Assembly: GCA_040755415.1 (NCBI GenBank)
Contig: JBFMAZ010000013.1
Coordinates: 12,280-76,279, forward strand
Origin: QYQD01 sp040755415
GTDB taxonomy: Bacteria; Desulfobacterota; QYQD01
DNA: 64,000 nt
Reading direction: 5' to 3'
The stretch's first letter is position 1. Each line of letters begins with the position of its first letter. The notes beneath the pieces were generated by a model, which did not search any database, had not been told where the DNA came from, and worked only from the letters and a program-made list of their open reading frames with translations. This document shows positions 43,476 through 52,100 of this stretch, piece after piece. Both the position numbers and the translations under genes were made by a program.

Positions 43476-43931
43476 ATGATCCGCAAGGCCCGCATATCTG
43501 ATGTCGCCAATATCCATCAATTGCTTAGCACATTTGCCAAACAAGGCGATCTACTGGGTCGATCATTAAGCGAGCTTTACGATAACCTGCGCGATTTTTA
43601 TGTTTATCAGGATGGCGACCATGGGCCGGTCGTAGGTAGCTGCGCTTTGCATATCTGCTGGGAAGACCTTGCAGAGATCAGGTCTCTGGCTGTAGTTGAG
43701 GATTTCCAGAGGCGTGGCATAGGGAGAAGTCTGGTGGAGGCCTGTATCAGCGAGGCCATTACCCTGGGTATTTACAGGATATTTACCCTGACAAACCGGC
43801 CGGATTTCTTTATGCGCCTTGGATTTATAAAGATTGATAAGGCGACCTTGCCGCAAAAGATCTGGAGCGATTGCATAAAATGTTACAAATTCCCCCAGTG
43901 TGACGAGGTGGCATTGCTGTTACAGGTATGA
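43476..43931 (+). CDS. argA: GNAT-type N-acetylglutamate synthase
   Basis: 151-residue GNAT protein like the short N-acetylglutamate synthases that lack the kinase-like domain and occur in Desulfobacterota. Acetyl-CoA loop VEDFQRRGIGRSLVE (R/Q-x-x-G-x-G/A), preceded by LAEIRSLAV and followed by IFTLTNRPDFFMRLGF and WSDCIKCYKFPQCDEVAL, the Cys-containing C-terminal signature of this family. First step of arginine synthesis; argJ is 2.9 kb downstream. ATG is three bases after the SPOR stop with an AAAGGAA box. Confidence 0.85.
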   Translation: MIRKARISDVANIHQLLSTFAKQGDLLGRSLSELYDNLRDFYVYQDGDHGPVVGSCALHICWEDLAEIRSLAVVEDFQRRGIGRSLVEACISEAITLGIYRIFTLTNRPDFFMRLGFIKIDKATLPQKIWSDCIKCYKFPQCDEVALLLQV

Positions 43932-44004
43932 GATGGTGGGGGCACTCAGCAGTCAGCGTGGAGAAATTTGCTGAAAGCTAATAGTTTGGGTATATTAATA
44001 AAAA

Positions 44005-44287
44005 ATATGACTTTAGCTTTTTGAAACAGTTATTAAGTCCGAAGGCTGACTGCTTCGAGATCAGGGCCAAATCCGAAATTCGAATATCGAAATTCGAAGC
44101 AAATCCAAATTCCTAATGTCTCAATGTTCAAAACCGCAGCATGAACAATTCGTTTTGGCAATTCGGATTTTGATCATTTGATATTGTTTCGGGATTCGTG
44201 CTTCGGATTTCGAATTTGAAATCACGCTGTATCCTGGAATCCAGCGTATTTCGTGGCCCATAGCGTTTCAAAAACCTAAACTGTTAC
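44005..44287 (+). mobile_element. Diverged relative of MITE family 1 (283 bp, 8-bp TSD)
   Basis: Left end ATATGACTTTAGCTTTTTG and right end, read inwards, GTAACAGTTTAGGTTTTTG resemble family 1 ends. Flanked by the 8-bp direct repeat AATAAAAA (43997-44004 and 44288-44295), though this is low-complexity. The interior contains the A/T-rich TTCGAA repeat (44070-44220). It occupies most of the 387-base space before secA. Confidence 0.55.
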
Positions 44288-44318
44288 AATAAAAATTGAT
44301 TATTAATTCGGTGTAAAG

Positions 44319-46847
44319 ATGATAGGCAGTCTATTAGCCAAGGTATTTGGCACAAAAAATGAGCGGGAAATAAACCGGTTAAGCTCAATGGTCGGTTACA
44401 TAAACAGCCTTGAGCCCGCGTTGCGTACTCTGGGCGATGAGGCGCTGCGGGGGAAGACGGCAGAGTTTAAAAACCGCCTGGTAAACGGGGAATCTCTCGA
44501 TGATCTCTTACCGGAGGCCTTTGCCGTAGTTCGGGAAGCTGCCCGCCGGGTCCTGGGACAGCGCCATTTTGACGTGCAGATTATGGGCGGCATAATCTTA
44601 CACCAGGGTAAGATTGCGGAGATGAAAACGGGCGAAGGGAAGACCCTGGTAGCTACCTTACCGGTCTATCTCAACGCCCTTATCGGACGCGGCGTACATG
44701 TGGTGACCGTGAATGATTATCTGGCCAGGCGCGACGCCGAATGGATGGGTGGAATTTATAAGTTTCTGGGCCTTTCGGTCGGGGTAATAGTGCACGGGTT
44801 GAACGATGCCGAACGCAAGCAGGCCTATTTTTCGGATATTACTTATGGCACTAACAATGAATTCGGTTTTGACTATCTCCGCGATAACATGAAGTTTAAT
44901 CTTGACGATTTTGTGCAGCGTGATTTCTACTACGCCCTGGTGGACGAGGTCGATAGCATCCTTATAGATGAGGCCCGTACTCCTCTTATCATCTCCGGAC
45001 CGGCGGAAGAGTCCACAGAACTTTATTATCGTGTAGATAAGATTATCCCAAAGCTCCGGGCAGAACAGGACTACGTGGTGGAGGAAAAAACCCGCACCGT
45101 GGTCCTGACCGAGGAGGGTGTAACCAGGGCAGAAAAATTGCTCAAGACAGACAATCTCTATGATCCTAAAAACATAGAGACATTGCACCATGTGAACCAG
45201 GCCCTTAGGGCCCATACCCTTTTTAAGAAAGATGTTGATTATATAGTCAAAGATGGCGAAGTTATCATCGTGGATGAGTTTACAGGCCGGCTCATGCCTG
45301 GTCGTCGTTACAGTGAAGGGCTGCATCAGGCCCTGGAAGCCAAGGAAGAAGTTAAAATTGAAAGCGAGAACCAGACCCTGGCCTCCATTACCTTCCAGAA
45401 TTATTTCCGCATGTATGAGAAACTGGCCGGCATGACCGGTACGGCGGATACGGAAGCGGTGGAGTTTCAAAAGATCTATAATCTTGAGGTAGTCGTTATC
45501 CCCACCAATATGCCTATGATCCGTACCGATTATCCGGATGTCATCTACAAGACAGAGAATGAAAAATTCAAGGCTGTCACACGGGAAATAAAGGAACTTC
45601 ATGCCAAGGGGCAGCCGGTTCTGGTAGGCACTATATCTATCGAGAAGTCGGAGCGCTTGAGCAGCCTCTTACGCAAGGAAGGCATCAGGCATTCCGTGCT
45701 CAATGCCAAACACCATGAAAAGGAGGCGGAGATCGTGGCCCAGGCCGGCCAGAGAGGGGCCGTGACCATCTCCACGAACATGGCTGGCCGGGGTACGGAC
45801 ATTGTCCTCGGCGAGGGTGTGTCTGAGTTGGGCGGGTTGCATATTGTGGGCACGGAGAGACACGAGGCCAGGCGCATTGATAATCAGCTGCGTGGCCGGG
45901 CCGGACGTCAGGGCGACCTGGGGTCTTCGCGGTTTTATCTCTCTTTAGAAGATGATCTGTTGCGCATATTCGGTTCAGAACGTATCTCCTCTATCATGGA
46001 AAAACTGGGTATGGAAGAGGATCAGCCCATTGAACACACCCTGGTTTCTAAGGCCATTGAAAATGCGCAAAAGAGGGTAGAGGCGCAGAATTTCGAGATC
46101 AGAAAACGCCTCCTGGAATATGACGACGTTATGAACCAGCAAAGGGGGGTTATATACAGGCAGCGGCGCGAGATTTTGGGCAGCGATAACTTGCAGGAAT
46201 ATACTGGAGAAATGATAGAAGATATTGTTTCGGCTATGGCGGATGCCGTGGTGGATGAAAAGAGTCTGCCGGAAGAATGGGACTTAAAGGAATTAGCAGA
46301 TCGGTGTTACAGCCAGTTTTCGATTCACTTATCCTTTACCCCTGAAGAAGTCCGTAATTTAAACCGGAACAGTCTGGAAGAGCTGGTGCTGGCCAGGTTG
46401 AAAGAGGCGTATGCGGCCAAGGAAGGAGAGTTCGGTTCAGAAACACTCCGCTCCCTGGAGCGCTTTATCACCTTACAGACCGTAGATAGTCTCTGGAAGG
46501 ATCACCTGCTCAACATGGATCATCTGAAAGAGGGGATAGGACTCCGTGGTTACGGACAGAAAGACCCCCTACAGGAATATAAGAAAGAAGGGTACGAGAT
46601 GTTTATGGCCATGGTGGAACGCATAAAAGAAGAGACGGTTTCTACCCTCTTCCGCGTTCAGTTGGCCAGGGAGGCGGATTTAGAGACTTATCAGCGTCCC
46701 AAAAGGCAGGGGTTATCTTTAACCCGTGGCGACGAAAACGAAGGAGAAAAAGAACCCGTACGGCGGCAGACCGAGAAAATCGGGCGTAATCAACCCTGCC
46801 CGTGCGGCAGCGGCAAGAAATACAAGAAGTGCTGTGGAAGAAAATAA
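44319..46847 (+). CDS. secA: Preprotein translocase ATPase SecA
   Basis: 842-residue motor ATPase that pushes preproteins through SecYEG. Walker A MKTGEGKTLVATLP (about 100-113), YGTNNEFGFDYLRDN, DEVDSILIDEARTPLIISGPAE (about 209-230), QNYFRMYEKLAGMTGTADTE, TNMAGRGTDI, and the helical scaffold with QTVDSLWKDHLLNMDHLKEGI. The C-terminus has the SEC-C zinc motif CPCGSGKKYKKCC (about 826-838). Complete. Its last codons overlap the start of argJ. Confidence 0.98.
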   Translation: MIGSLLAKVFGTKNEREINRLSSMVGYINSLEPALRTLGDEALRGKTAEFKNRLVNGESLDDLLPEAFAVVREAARRVLGQRHFDVQIMGGIILHQGKIAEMKTGEGKTLVATLPVYLNALIGRGVHVVTVNDYLARRDAEWMGGIYKFLGLSVGVIVHGLNDAERKQAYFSDITYGTNNEFGFDYLRDNMKFNLDDFVQRDFYYALVDEVDSILIDEARTPLIISGPAEESTELYYRVDKIIPKLRAEQDYVVEEKTRTVVLTEEGVTRAEKLLKTDNLYDPKNIETLHHVNQALRAHTLFKKDVDYIVKDGEVIIVDEFTGRLMPGRRYSEGLHQALEAKEEVKIESENQTLASITFQNYFRMYEKLAGMTGTADTEAVEFQKIYNLEVVVIPTNMPMIRTDYPDVIYKTENEKFKAVTREIKELHAKGQPVLVGTISIEKSERLSSLLRKEGIRHSVLNAKHHEKEAEIVAQAGQRGAVTISTNMAGRGTDIVLGEGVSELGGLHIVGTERHEARRIDNQLRGRAGRQGDLGSSRFYLSLEDDLLRIFGSERISSIMEKLGMEEDQPIEHTLVSKAIENAQKRVEAQNFEIRKRLLEYDDVMNQQRGVIYRQRREILGSDNLQEYTGEMIEDIVSAMADAVVDEKSLPEEWDLKELADRCYSQFSIHLSFTPEEVRNLNRNSLEELVLARLKEAYAAKEGEFGSETLRSLERFITLQTVDSLWKDHLLNMDHLKEGIGLRGYGQKDPLQEYKKEGYEMFMAMVERIKEETVSTLFRVQLAREADLETYQRPKRQGLSLTRGDENEGEKEPVRRQTEKIGRNQPCPCGSGKKYKKCCGRK

Positions 46848-48033
46848 CCTGCAGATAAAAGGCTTTTTATTTTCAGCTACCGAGGCCTCCATCAAAAAGC
46901 CGGGGCGTTTAGACGTAGGGCTTATTTATGCGGATAAGCCGGCTGTAGCGGCGGGCGTATTTACCAGAAATCGCGTCAAGGCTGCACCAGTTATTGTAAG
47001 CCGGGAGCGCCTGCGTCGGGGAACGGCTCAGGCCATCCTTGTAAACAGCGGTAATGCTAACGCCTGTACCGGAGAGCAAGGGCTGAAGGATGCCCGGGAG
47101 TCAGCGCGGGTTCTGGCCAAACATTTGAAGATAAAAGAAGGCCTGGCGCTGGTGGCCTCGACCGGCGTCATTGGTCAGTTTCTGCCGATGGAGAGGATTA
47201 AGGAGGCCGTTCCCCCCCTGGTACAGTCCCTTTCGCCGAACCGACTGGCTGAGGTCAGCCGGGCTATCCTGACCACAGATAAGGTAAGCAAGACAGCCTT
47301 TCGCGAAGGTAATATCGGTGGCGTTCCCGTCCGTGTGGTAGCTATAGCCAAGGGGGCAGGAATGATTATGCCGCAGATGGCTACCATGCTCTGTTTTGTC
47401 ATGACCGACGCCACTATAAAGGCTGATGCCCTGAGGGCATCTTTGCGTCGTGCGGTTTCGCTGTCTTTTAACCGGATCACGGTAGATGGAGATATGAGCA
47501 CTAACGATTCGGTGATAATCCTGGCCAGTGGCGAAGCTAATAATAAGTGCATAAATATTGATGATTCTGCAGGCCGAAGCGTTTTTGAAAGGCTGCTGGG
47601 CGAGCTTCTTATGGACCTGGCCAGGATGATCGTACGGGATGGGGAGGGAGCCACGAAGCTGGTGGAGGTTCGGGTCACTGGCGCCGGCACGGTTGGCGAG
47701 GCCCGTAAGGCCGCTTACGCCGTGGCTAATTCCAGCCTGGTGAAGACAGCGCTGTTTGGGGAAGATGCTAACTGGGGGCGAATTATGGCCGCCCTGGGAA
47801 GGTCCGGGGTTCCCCTCGATCCGGGACGGGTGAGTATTGCCATAAATACGTTCCCCCTGGTCAAAAACGGCCTGGGTTGCGGACCGGCGGCAGAAATGGC
47901 GGCTACCGGGGCTATGCGTCAGGAAGAATTCATCCTACACATAGACCTGGACCGGGGTTCTTCTGATTTTAACGTCTGGACATGCGACCTGTCTGCGGAT
48001 TATGTACGTATAAATGCCTCATATCGCACCTGA
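46834..48033 (+). CDS. argJ: Glutamate N-acetyltransferase / amino-acid N-acetyltransferase
   Basis: ArgJ, which moves the acetyl group from N-acetylornithine to glutamate. The autoproteolysis site is visible in MPQMATMLCFVMTDA (cleavage before the Thr of ATML), and RITVDGDMSTNDSV, ANSSLVKTALFGEDANWGRIMAALGRSG and the terminal VRINASYRT are family blocks. I place the start at GTG 46834 (399 residues), overlapping secA by 14 bases; an in-frame ATG at 46726 would give a 36-residue extension that is only secA read in another frame. Confidence 0.93.
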   Translation: MEENNLQIKGFLFSATEASIKKPGRLDVGLIYADKPAVAAGVFTRNRVKAAPVIVSRERLRRGTAQAILVNSGNANACTGEQGLKDARESARVLAKHLKIKEGLALVASTGVIGQFLPMERIKEAVPPLVQSLSPNRLAEVSRAILTTDKVSKTAFREGNIGGVPVRVVAIAKGAGMIMPQMATMLCFVMTDATIKADALRASLRRAVSLSFNRITVDGDMSTNDSVIILASGEANNKCINIDDSAGRSVFERLLGELLMDLARMIVRDGEGATKLVEVRVTGAGTVGEARKAAYAVANSSLVKTALFGEDANWGRIMAALGRSGVPLDPGRVSIAINTFPLVKNGLGCGPAAEMAATGAMRQEEFILHIDLDRGSSDFNVWTCDLSADYVRINASYRT

Positions 48034-48119
48034 TCAGTATATAATCCCTTTAAAGAACTATTTGATTTTAATTGCAAAGGCGGCATTTTTGTGTTAGAAG
48101 ACAACGTTTTAAATACACA

Positions 48120-48196
48120 CACCCTCTGATTAGCCTTGGTGTCCGCTCCGGGCGGGTTTAACGGTGAAATACGGAGGGTGGTGGAACTAACCAAGG
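48120..48196 (+). promoter_or_regulatory. Candidate rpsB leader RNA with pseudoknot potential
   Basis: Upstream of rpsB: CACCCTC (48120-48126) pairs with GAGGGTG (48174-48180), and the enclosed CCTTGGT (48134-48140) pairs with ACCAAGG (48190-48196) beyond it, an H-type pseudoknot, with an inner CCGC/GCGG hairpin. The last arm abuts the ribosome-binding region (GGAGCAGGAGG). The layout recalls S2-responsive leaders. A possible promoter (TTGCAA, then TTAGAA) is near 48072-48098. Confidence 0.5.
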
Positions 48197-48211
48197 AGCA
48201 GGAGGAATATT

Positions 48212-49030
48212 ATGACTTATGTTACCATGAAACAATTATTGGAAGCCGGGGTCCACTTTGGTCACCAGACCAAGCGGTGGAATCCCAAGATGAAACCTTA
48301 CATTTTCGGCACTAGAAACGGTATCTATATTATCGACCTGCAAAAGACCGTGCAATTATTCAAGGCTGCTTACGATTTTATTGCGCAGGCGACAAGCGAG
48401 GGAAAATCTGTTTTATTTGTGGGAACGAAGAAACAGGCCCAGGAGTCTATTGTAGAAGAAGCCAAGCGCTGCGGTATGTTTTATGTGAACAATCGCTGGT
48501 TGGGAGGTACCTTAACTAATTTCCAGACTATCCGTAAAAGCATTGACCGCCTGAAGACCCTGGAGGCCATGAAAGAGGATGGAAGCATCCAGCGCTTCAC
48601 AAAAAAAGAAATCCTTCAAATGGAAAAGGAGATCGTTAAGCTGGAGAAATCACTGGGGGGTATCAAAGAAATGGAAAAATTGCCCGGGGCCCTCTTCGTG
48701 GTTGATCCCCGGAAGGAGTATATTGCCATAAGCGAGGCCCGGAAGCTGGGTATCCACGTTGTTGCTATTGTTGATACTAATTGTGATCCCGACGGCATTA
48801 ATTACTTAATACCCGGAAATGATGATGCGATAAGGGCTATCAGGCTTCTCACCTCACGAATAGCCGATGCCTGCCTGGAAGGCAAAGGGCGTTTAGAGGA
48901 GGCCCTTCAGTCCGAAAGTGATAAAGCTGCTGCTGCGCTTGAGACCGAGTCTCCGGCAGAGGCGGGGTTGGAAGGGGATACTGGTCTACAAGAAGAATTG
49001 TTACCGGCCTCAGCAGAGGATGAAGGTTAA
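48212..49030 (+). CDS. rpsB: 30S ribosomal protein S2
   Basis: 272-residue S2. Starts MTYVTMKQLLEAGVHFGHQTKRWNPKM; then RNGIYIIDLQKTV, NNRWLGGTLTNFQTI, and ALFVVDPRKEYIAI / IVDTNCDPDGINYLIPGNDDA. The last 35 residues are a Glu/Ala-rich tail. GGAGG lies upstream. It heads the standard rpsB-tsf-pyrH-frr order. Confidence 0.98.
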   Translation: MTYVTMKQLLEAGVHFGHQTKRWNPKMKPYIFGTRNGIYIIDLQKTVQLFKAAYDFIAQATSEGKSVLFVGTKKQAQESIVEEAKRCGMFYVNNRWLGGTLTNFQTIRKSIDRLKTLEAMKEDGSIQRFTKKEILQMEKEIVKLEKSLGGIKEMEKLPGALFVVDPRKEYIAISEARKLGIHVVAIVDTNCDPDGINYLIPGNDDAIRAIRLLTSRIADACLEGKGRLEEALQSESDKAAAALETESPAEAGLEGDTGLQEELLPASAEDEG

Positions 49031-49062
49031 CCCTGGCGATGTCAAGTTGAGAAGGAAGCGAC

Positions 49063-49230
49063 AATTGGGAAATTCTAAATCCGAAACACGAAACTCGAAA
49101 CAAATTCAAATGACCAAATGAGGGCAATGACCAAAACAAAAGATCGAAGAAGTTGCTGATAGACGTTTCAAACATTCGATATTTGAATTTCGGATTTGTT
49201 TCGGATTTCGGATTTCGATATTCGGATTTA
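49063..49230. repeat. Dispersed A/T-rich repeat, copy before tsf
   Basis: About 150 bases (AAATCCGAAACACGAAACTC ... TCGATATTTGAATTTCGG) that match 54507-54640 closely, including CAAATGACCAAATGA and GTTGCTGAT, and partly 52965-53300. Long imperfect palindrome with TTCGAA words. It fills most of the rpsB-tsf gap. Confidence 0.65.
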
Positions 49231-49310
49231 GGTGCAGTTTTGCCACTCTGTGCGCTTCGTGGTTAATCTTTTGATAATAATATCTCAGTTGTTAAGGGGG
49301 AAGAACATAA

Positions 49311-49913
49311 GTGGAAATTTCGGCAAATGCTATAAAGGAATTGCGGGATAAAACCAATGCGGGCATCATGGATTGTAAGCTAGCTCTTAAGGAATGCCAG
49401 GGAGATATGGAAAAGGCAGTTGCCTACCTTCGTAAAAAGGGATTGGCCGTGGCCGTTAAACGCGCGGGCCGGGCGATGACCGAAGGAGCTGTTCAGGCTT
49501 ATATCCATGCCGGCGGCAAAATAGGAGTGCTGGTAGAGGTCAATTGTGAAACAGATTTTGTGGCCAAGACAGACCAATTCCAGGAATTTGTTAAGAATAT
49601 AAGTATGCATATCGCTGCGGCCAGTCCTCTTTATCTCCGCAGGGAGGATGTCCCGGCCGCGGTGATAGAAAAAGAGAAGGAGATTTACCGCGCTCAGGCC
49701 GTTGAAACCGGAAAGCCGGAGAAGATCCTGGATAAGATAGTTGAGGGACGGCTAGAGAAATATTATGGTGAAATCTGCCTCTTAGAGCAAAAATACGTCC
49801 GCGATCCTGACCTTACCATCCAGGATGTCTTAAATGAGTTAATAACCAAGACCGGAGAAAATGTTTCTATCCGGCGCTTTATACGGTACCAACTCGGTGA
49901 GAATGGTGAATAA
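49311..49913 (+). CDS. tsf: Elongation factor Ts (short form)
   Basis: 200-residue EF-Ts, the exchange factor for EF-Tu. N-terminal UBA-like helices with DKTNAGIMDCKLALKECQGD and LRKKGLAVAVKRAGR; core EVNCETDFVAKTDQFQEFV carries the TDFVA signature; C-terminal ILDKIVEGRLEKYYGEICLLEQKYV. Only one core subdomain, as in the short EF-Ts of Thermus and many anaerobes. GTG start with a GGGGGAAG box. Confidence 0.97.
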   Translation: MEISANAIKELRDKTNAGIMDCKLALKECQGDMEKAVAYLRKKGLAVAVKRAGRAMTEGAVQAYIHAGGKIGVLVEVNCETDFVAKTDQFQEFVKNISMHIAAASPLYLRREDVPAAVIEKEKEIYRAQAVETGKPEKILDKIVEGRLEKYYGEICLLEQKYVRDPDLTIQDVLNELITKTGENVSIRRFIRYQLGENGE

Positions 49914-49918
49914 GTCTG

Positions 49919-50644
49919 ATGACCCGGCCCACCTATAAACGAGTCTTACTAAAATTAAGTGGTGAGGCCCTGATGGGCGGTCAATCCTTTGGCATAAGCC
50001 ACGATGTCCTGACTTTTATCTCTGAAGAGATTAAAGAGATAATGGGCCTGGGCGTACAACTGGCGGTAGTCATTGGTGGCGGCAATATCTTTCGGGGCAT
50101 AGCCGGTGCTTCCCATGGCATGGATAGGGCCTCTGCCGACTATATGGGCATGTTGGCTACGGTGATAAATGCCCTGGCCCTCCAGGATGCCCTGGAAAAA
50201 AAGGGCGTCCAGACCCGGGTGCAGACTGCCATAGAGATGCGGGAAGTAGCCGAACCCTATATAAGACGGCGCTCGATCCGGCATCTGGAAAAAGGGAGGG
50301 TGGTTATATTCGGGGCCGGTACCGGTAACCCTTATTTTACCACGGACACCACCGCTGCCCTCCGCGCCATGGAGATTCATGCCGATGTTATACTTAAGGC
50401 CACGCGAGTGGACGGGGTCTATGACCGTGATCCTCTTAAGGATAAAAAGGCCAAGAAGTTCCGTAAGTTGACCTACATGGATGTATTGCAGAGAAATTTA
50501 CGCGTTATGGATGCCACGGCTATTTCTTTAGCTATGGATCATCAAAAGCCTATAATAATCTTCAATATTCAAAAAAAGGGAAGTATTAAAAAGGCTATCT
50601 TTGGAAAACCAGTCGGAACGATAGTGCAGGGTGCCGGACAATGA
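49919..50644 (+). CDS. pyrH: Uridylate kinase
   Basis: 241-residue UMP kinase of the amino-acid-kinase fold (UMP to UDP). RVLLKLSGEALMG (residues about 6-18), AVVIGGGNIFRG, DRASADYMGMLATVINALAL, and FTTDTTAALRAMEI are canonical, as is DGVYDRDPLKDKKAKKF. Five bases after tsf; its stop overlaps the start of frr (ATGA). Confidence 0.98.
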   Translation: MTRPTYKRVLLKLSGEALMGGQSFGISHDVLTFISEEIKEIMGLGVQLAVVIGGGNIFRGIAGASHGMDRASADYMGMLATVINALALQDALEKKGVQTRVQTAIEMREVAEPYIRRRSIRHLEKGRVVIFGAGTGNPYFTTDTTAALRAMEIHADVILKATRVDGVYDRDPLKDKKAKKFRKLTYMDVLQRNLRVMDATAISLAMDHQKPIIIFNIQKKGSIKKAIFGKPVGTIVQGAGQ

Positions 50645-51198
50645 AGGACGAGGTCTTAAAAGATTTAAAGGCTAAAATGGAAAAGGCCATCGAGGTCTTT
50701 AAGCATGAACTGGCCAGGGTGCGTACCGGAAGGGCCTCTGTCTCCTTGCTTGACGGCATCAAGGTGGACTATTATGGCTCCATGTTGCCGCTTAACCAGG
50801 TGGCCTCCCTTACTGTACCGGAGCCCAGGCTTATTACTATTCAGCCCTGGGATACTAATGCCCTGGCCAATATTGAGCGGGCTATACTTAAATCAGAACT
50901 GGGACTTACACCGGCAAATGACGGGAAAATTATACGGATAGCCATCCCGCCTCTTACAGAAGAACGGCGGAAAGAGATCGTTAAATTAGCTAAAAAGATT
51001 GCTGAGGAATATCGGGTTATCCTTCGGAACTTACGCCGCGATGCCAATGAAGAACTTAAGGATTTAAAAAAAGAAAAGGTAATTTCAGAGGATGAATCCT
51101 TTGCTGCGCAGGAAGAGGTACAAAAGATAACAGATACCTATATTCAAAAGGTGGAGCAGCTTTACACTGAAAAGGAGAAAGAGATATTGGCGTTTTAA
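50641..51198 (+). CDS. frr: Ribosome recycling factor
   Basis: 185-residue RRF, which with EF-G splits the post-termination ribosome. Long-helix pattern with KAIEVFKHELARVRTGRAS, DYYGSMLPLNQVASLTVPEPR, IQPWDTNALANIERAI, PPLTEERRKEIVKLAKK and NLRRDANEELKDLKKEK. Full length. Coupled to pyrH by a four-base overlap. Confidence 0.98.
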   Translation: MKDEVLKDLKAKMEKAIEVFKHELARVRTGRASVSLLDGIKVDYYGSMLPLNQVASLTVPEPRLITIQPWDTNALANIERAILKSELGLTPANDGKIIRIAIPPLTEERRKEIVKLAKKIAEEYRVILRNLRRDANEELKDLKKEKVISEDESFAAQEEVQKITDTYIQKVEQLYTEKEKEILAF

Positions 51199-51201
51199 TA
51201 A

Positions 51202-51258
51202 ATAGCTCATGGCTGATAGCTGATAGCTCATGGTTAAGAGCTATGAGCCATGAGCTAT
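51202..51258. repeat. Long hairpin between frr and uppS
   Basis: Perfect 13-base arms ATAGCTCATGGCT (51202-51214) and AGCCATGAGCTAT (51246-51258) with a 31-base loop that repeats the GATAGCT words. No strong T run follows (GCGATTTTCT), so it may be a processing or weak attenuation site, or a small dispersed repeat. Confidence 0.5.
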
Positions 51259-51329
51259 GAGCGATTTTCTCTCCCTGGAAATTATCCGGTCATTCTCTAA
51301 CTTATCTCTCGATGTAGAGGTCGGAGACT

Positions 51330-52100
51330 TTGCCTCGCTCAGATAGCCCGTTGTTAGAACCAACAAAATTGCCCCGGCATTTAGCCATAATCATGGATGG
51401 AAATGGACGCTGGGCAAAATTGCGTTCTCTACCCCGTATTGCCGGTCACCGGCAAGGTGCTGAATCTGTACGCGAGGTAGTCCGGGCTTGCCGGGAAATA
51501 GGGATCAAGTTTCTTACCTTATATGCCTTTTCTCAAGAAAACTGGCAACGTCCGCCGGCTGAAGTCAAGGCCCTTATGGGTCTCCTTTCTGATTATTTAG
51601 AAAAAGAACTGGCGGAGATGCTCGCCAATGGGATATCGCTAAGGACTGTCGGGGATATAAAAAGGCTCCCCCCTCCTATTTATGAGCTATTGTTGCGTAC
51701 GATTAAACAAACGAAATCTAATCAGGATATGGTTCTCACCCTGGCCTTAAGTTACAGCGGCCGTGATGAGATCGTGCGTGCCGCGCGGGAGATGGCCCGC
51801 AGGGTAAAACAGGGCATCTTACAACCAGATGAAATAAGCGAAGAATATATAAGCCAGACCCTGGATACCGCCACCGCCGGCCTACCTGATCCAGACTTCC
51901 TTATAAGAACCAGCGGCGAATATCGTATAAGTAATTTTCTCATCTGGCAAACGGCCTACACGGAAATTTATATCACCGCCGTCTTATGGCCAGACTTCCG
52001 TAGAGAGGACCTTATACAGGCACTTCTGGATTACCAGGGAAGAGAGCGGCGTTTTGGCCTGACCAGTGAACAGATTGAAAGCGCCCATGCAGCACCTTAA
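51330..52100 (+). CDS. uppS: Undecaprenyl diphosphate synthase (isoprenyl transferase)
   Basis: 256-residue cis-prenyltransferase that builds the C55 carrier lipid for peptidoglycan. LAIIMDGNGRWAKLR (about 19-33, catalytic Asp), GHRQGAESVREVV, LTLYAFSQENWQRP and the C-terminal DFLIRTSGEYRISNFLIWQTAYTEIY with the conserved Arg/Glu. Start is TTG 51330 with a nearby GGAG. It overlaps cdsA by 14 bases. Confidence 0.96.
   Translation: MPRSDSPLLEPTKLPRHLAIIMDGNGRWAKLRSLPRIAGHRQGAESVREVVRACREIGIKFLTLYAFSQENWQRPPAEVKALMGLLSDYLEKELAEMLANGISLRTVGDIKRLPPPIYELLLRTIKQTKSNQDMVLTLALSYSGRDEIVRAAREMARRVKQGILQPDEISEEYISQTLDTATAGLPDPDFLIRTSGEYRISNFLIWQTAYTEIYITAVLWPDFRREDLIQALLDYQGRERRFGLTSEQIESAHAAP

Noticed and set aside
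44658..45602. Long minus-strand reading frame inside secA
   Set aside because: SecA on the plus strand explains the interval fully; the reverse frame has no recognisable domain.
46726..46833. N-terminal extension of ArgJ (reads as a basic, Ala-rich peptide)
   Set aside because: It is the secA 3' end in another frame; SecA codons are conserved there and the ArgJ family starts later.
51202..51258. Terminator between frr and uppS
   Set aside because: No T run after the second arm; kept only as a hairpin repeat.
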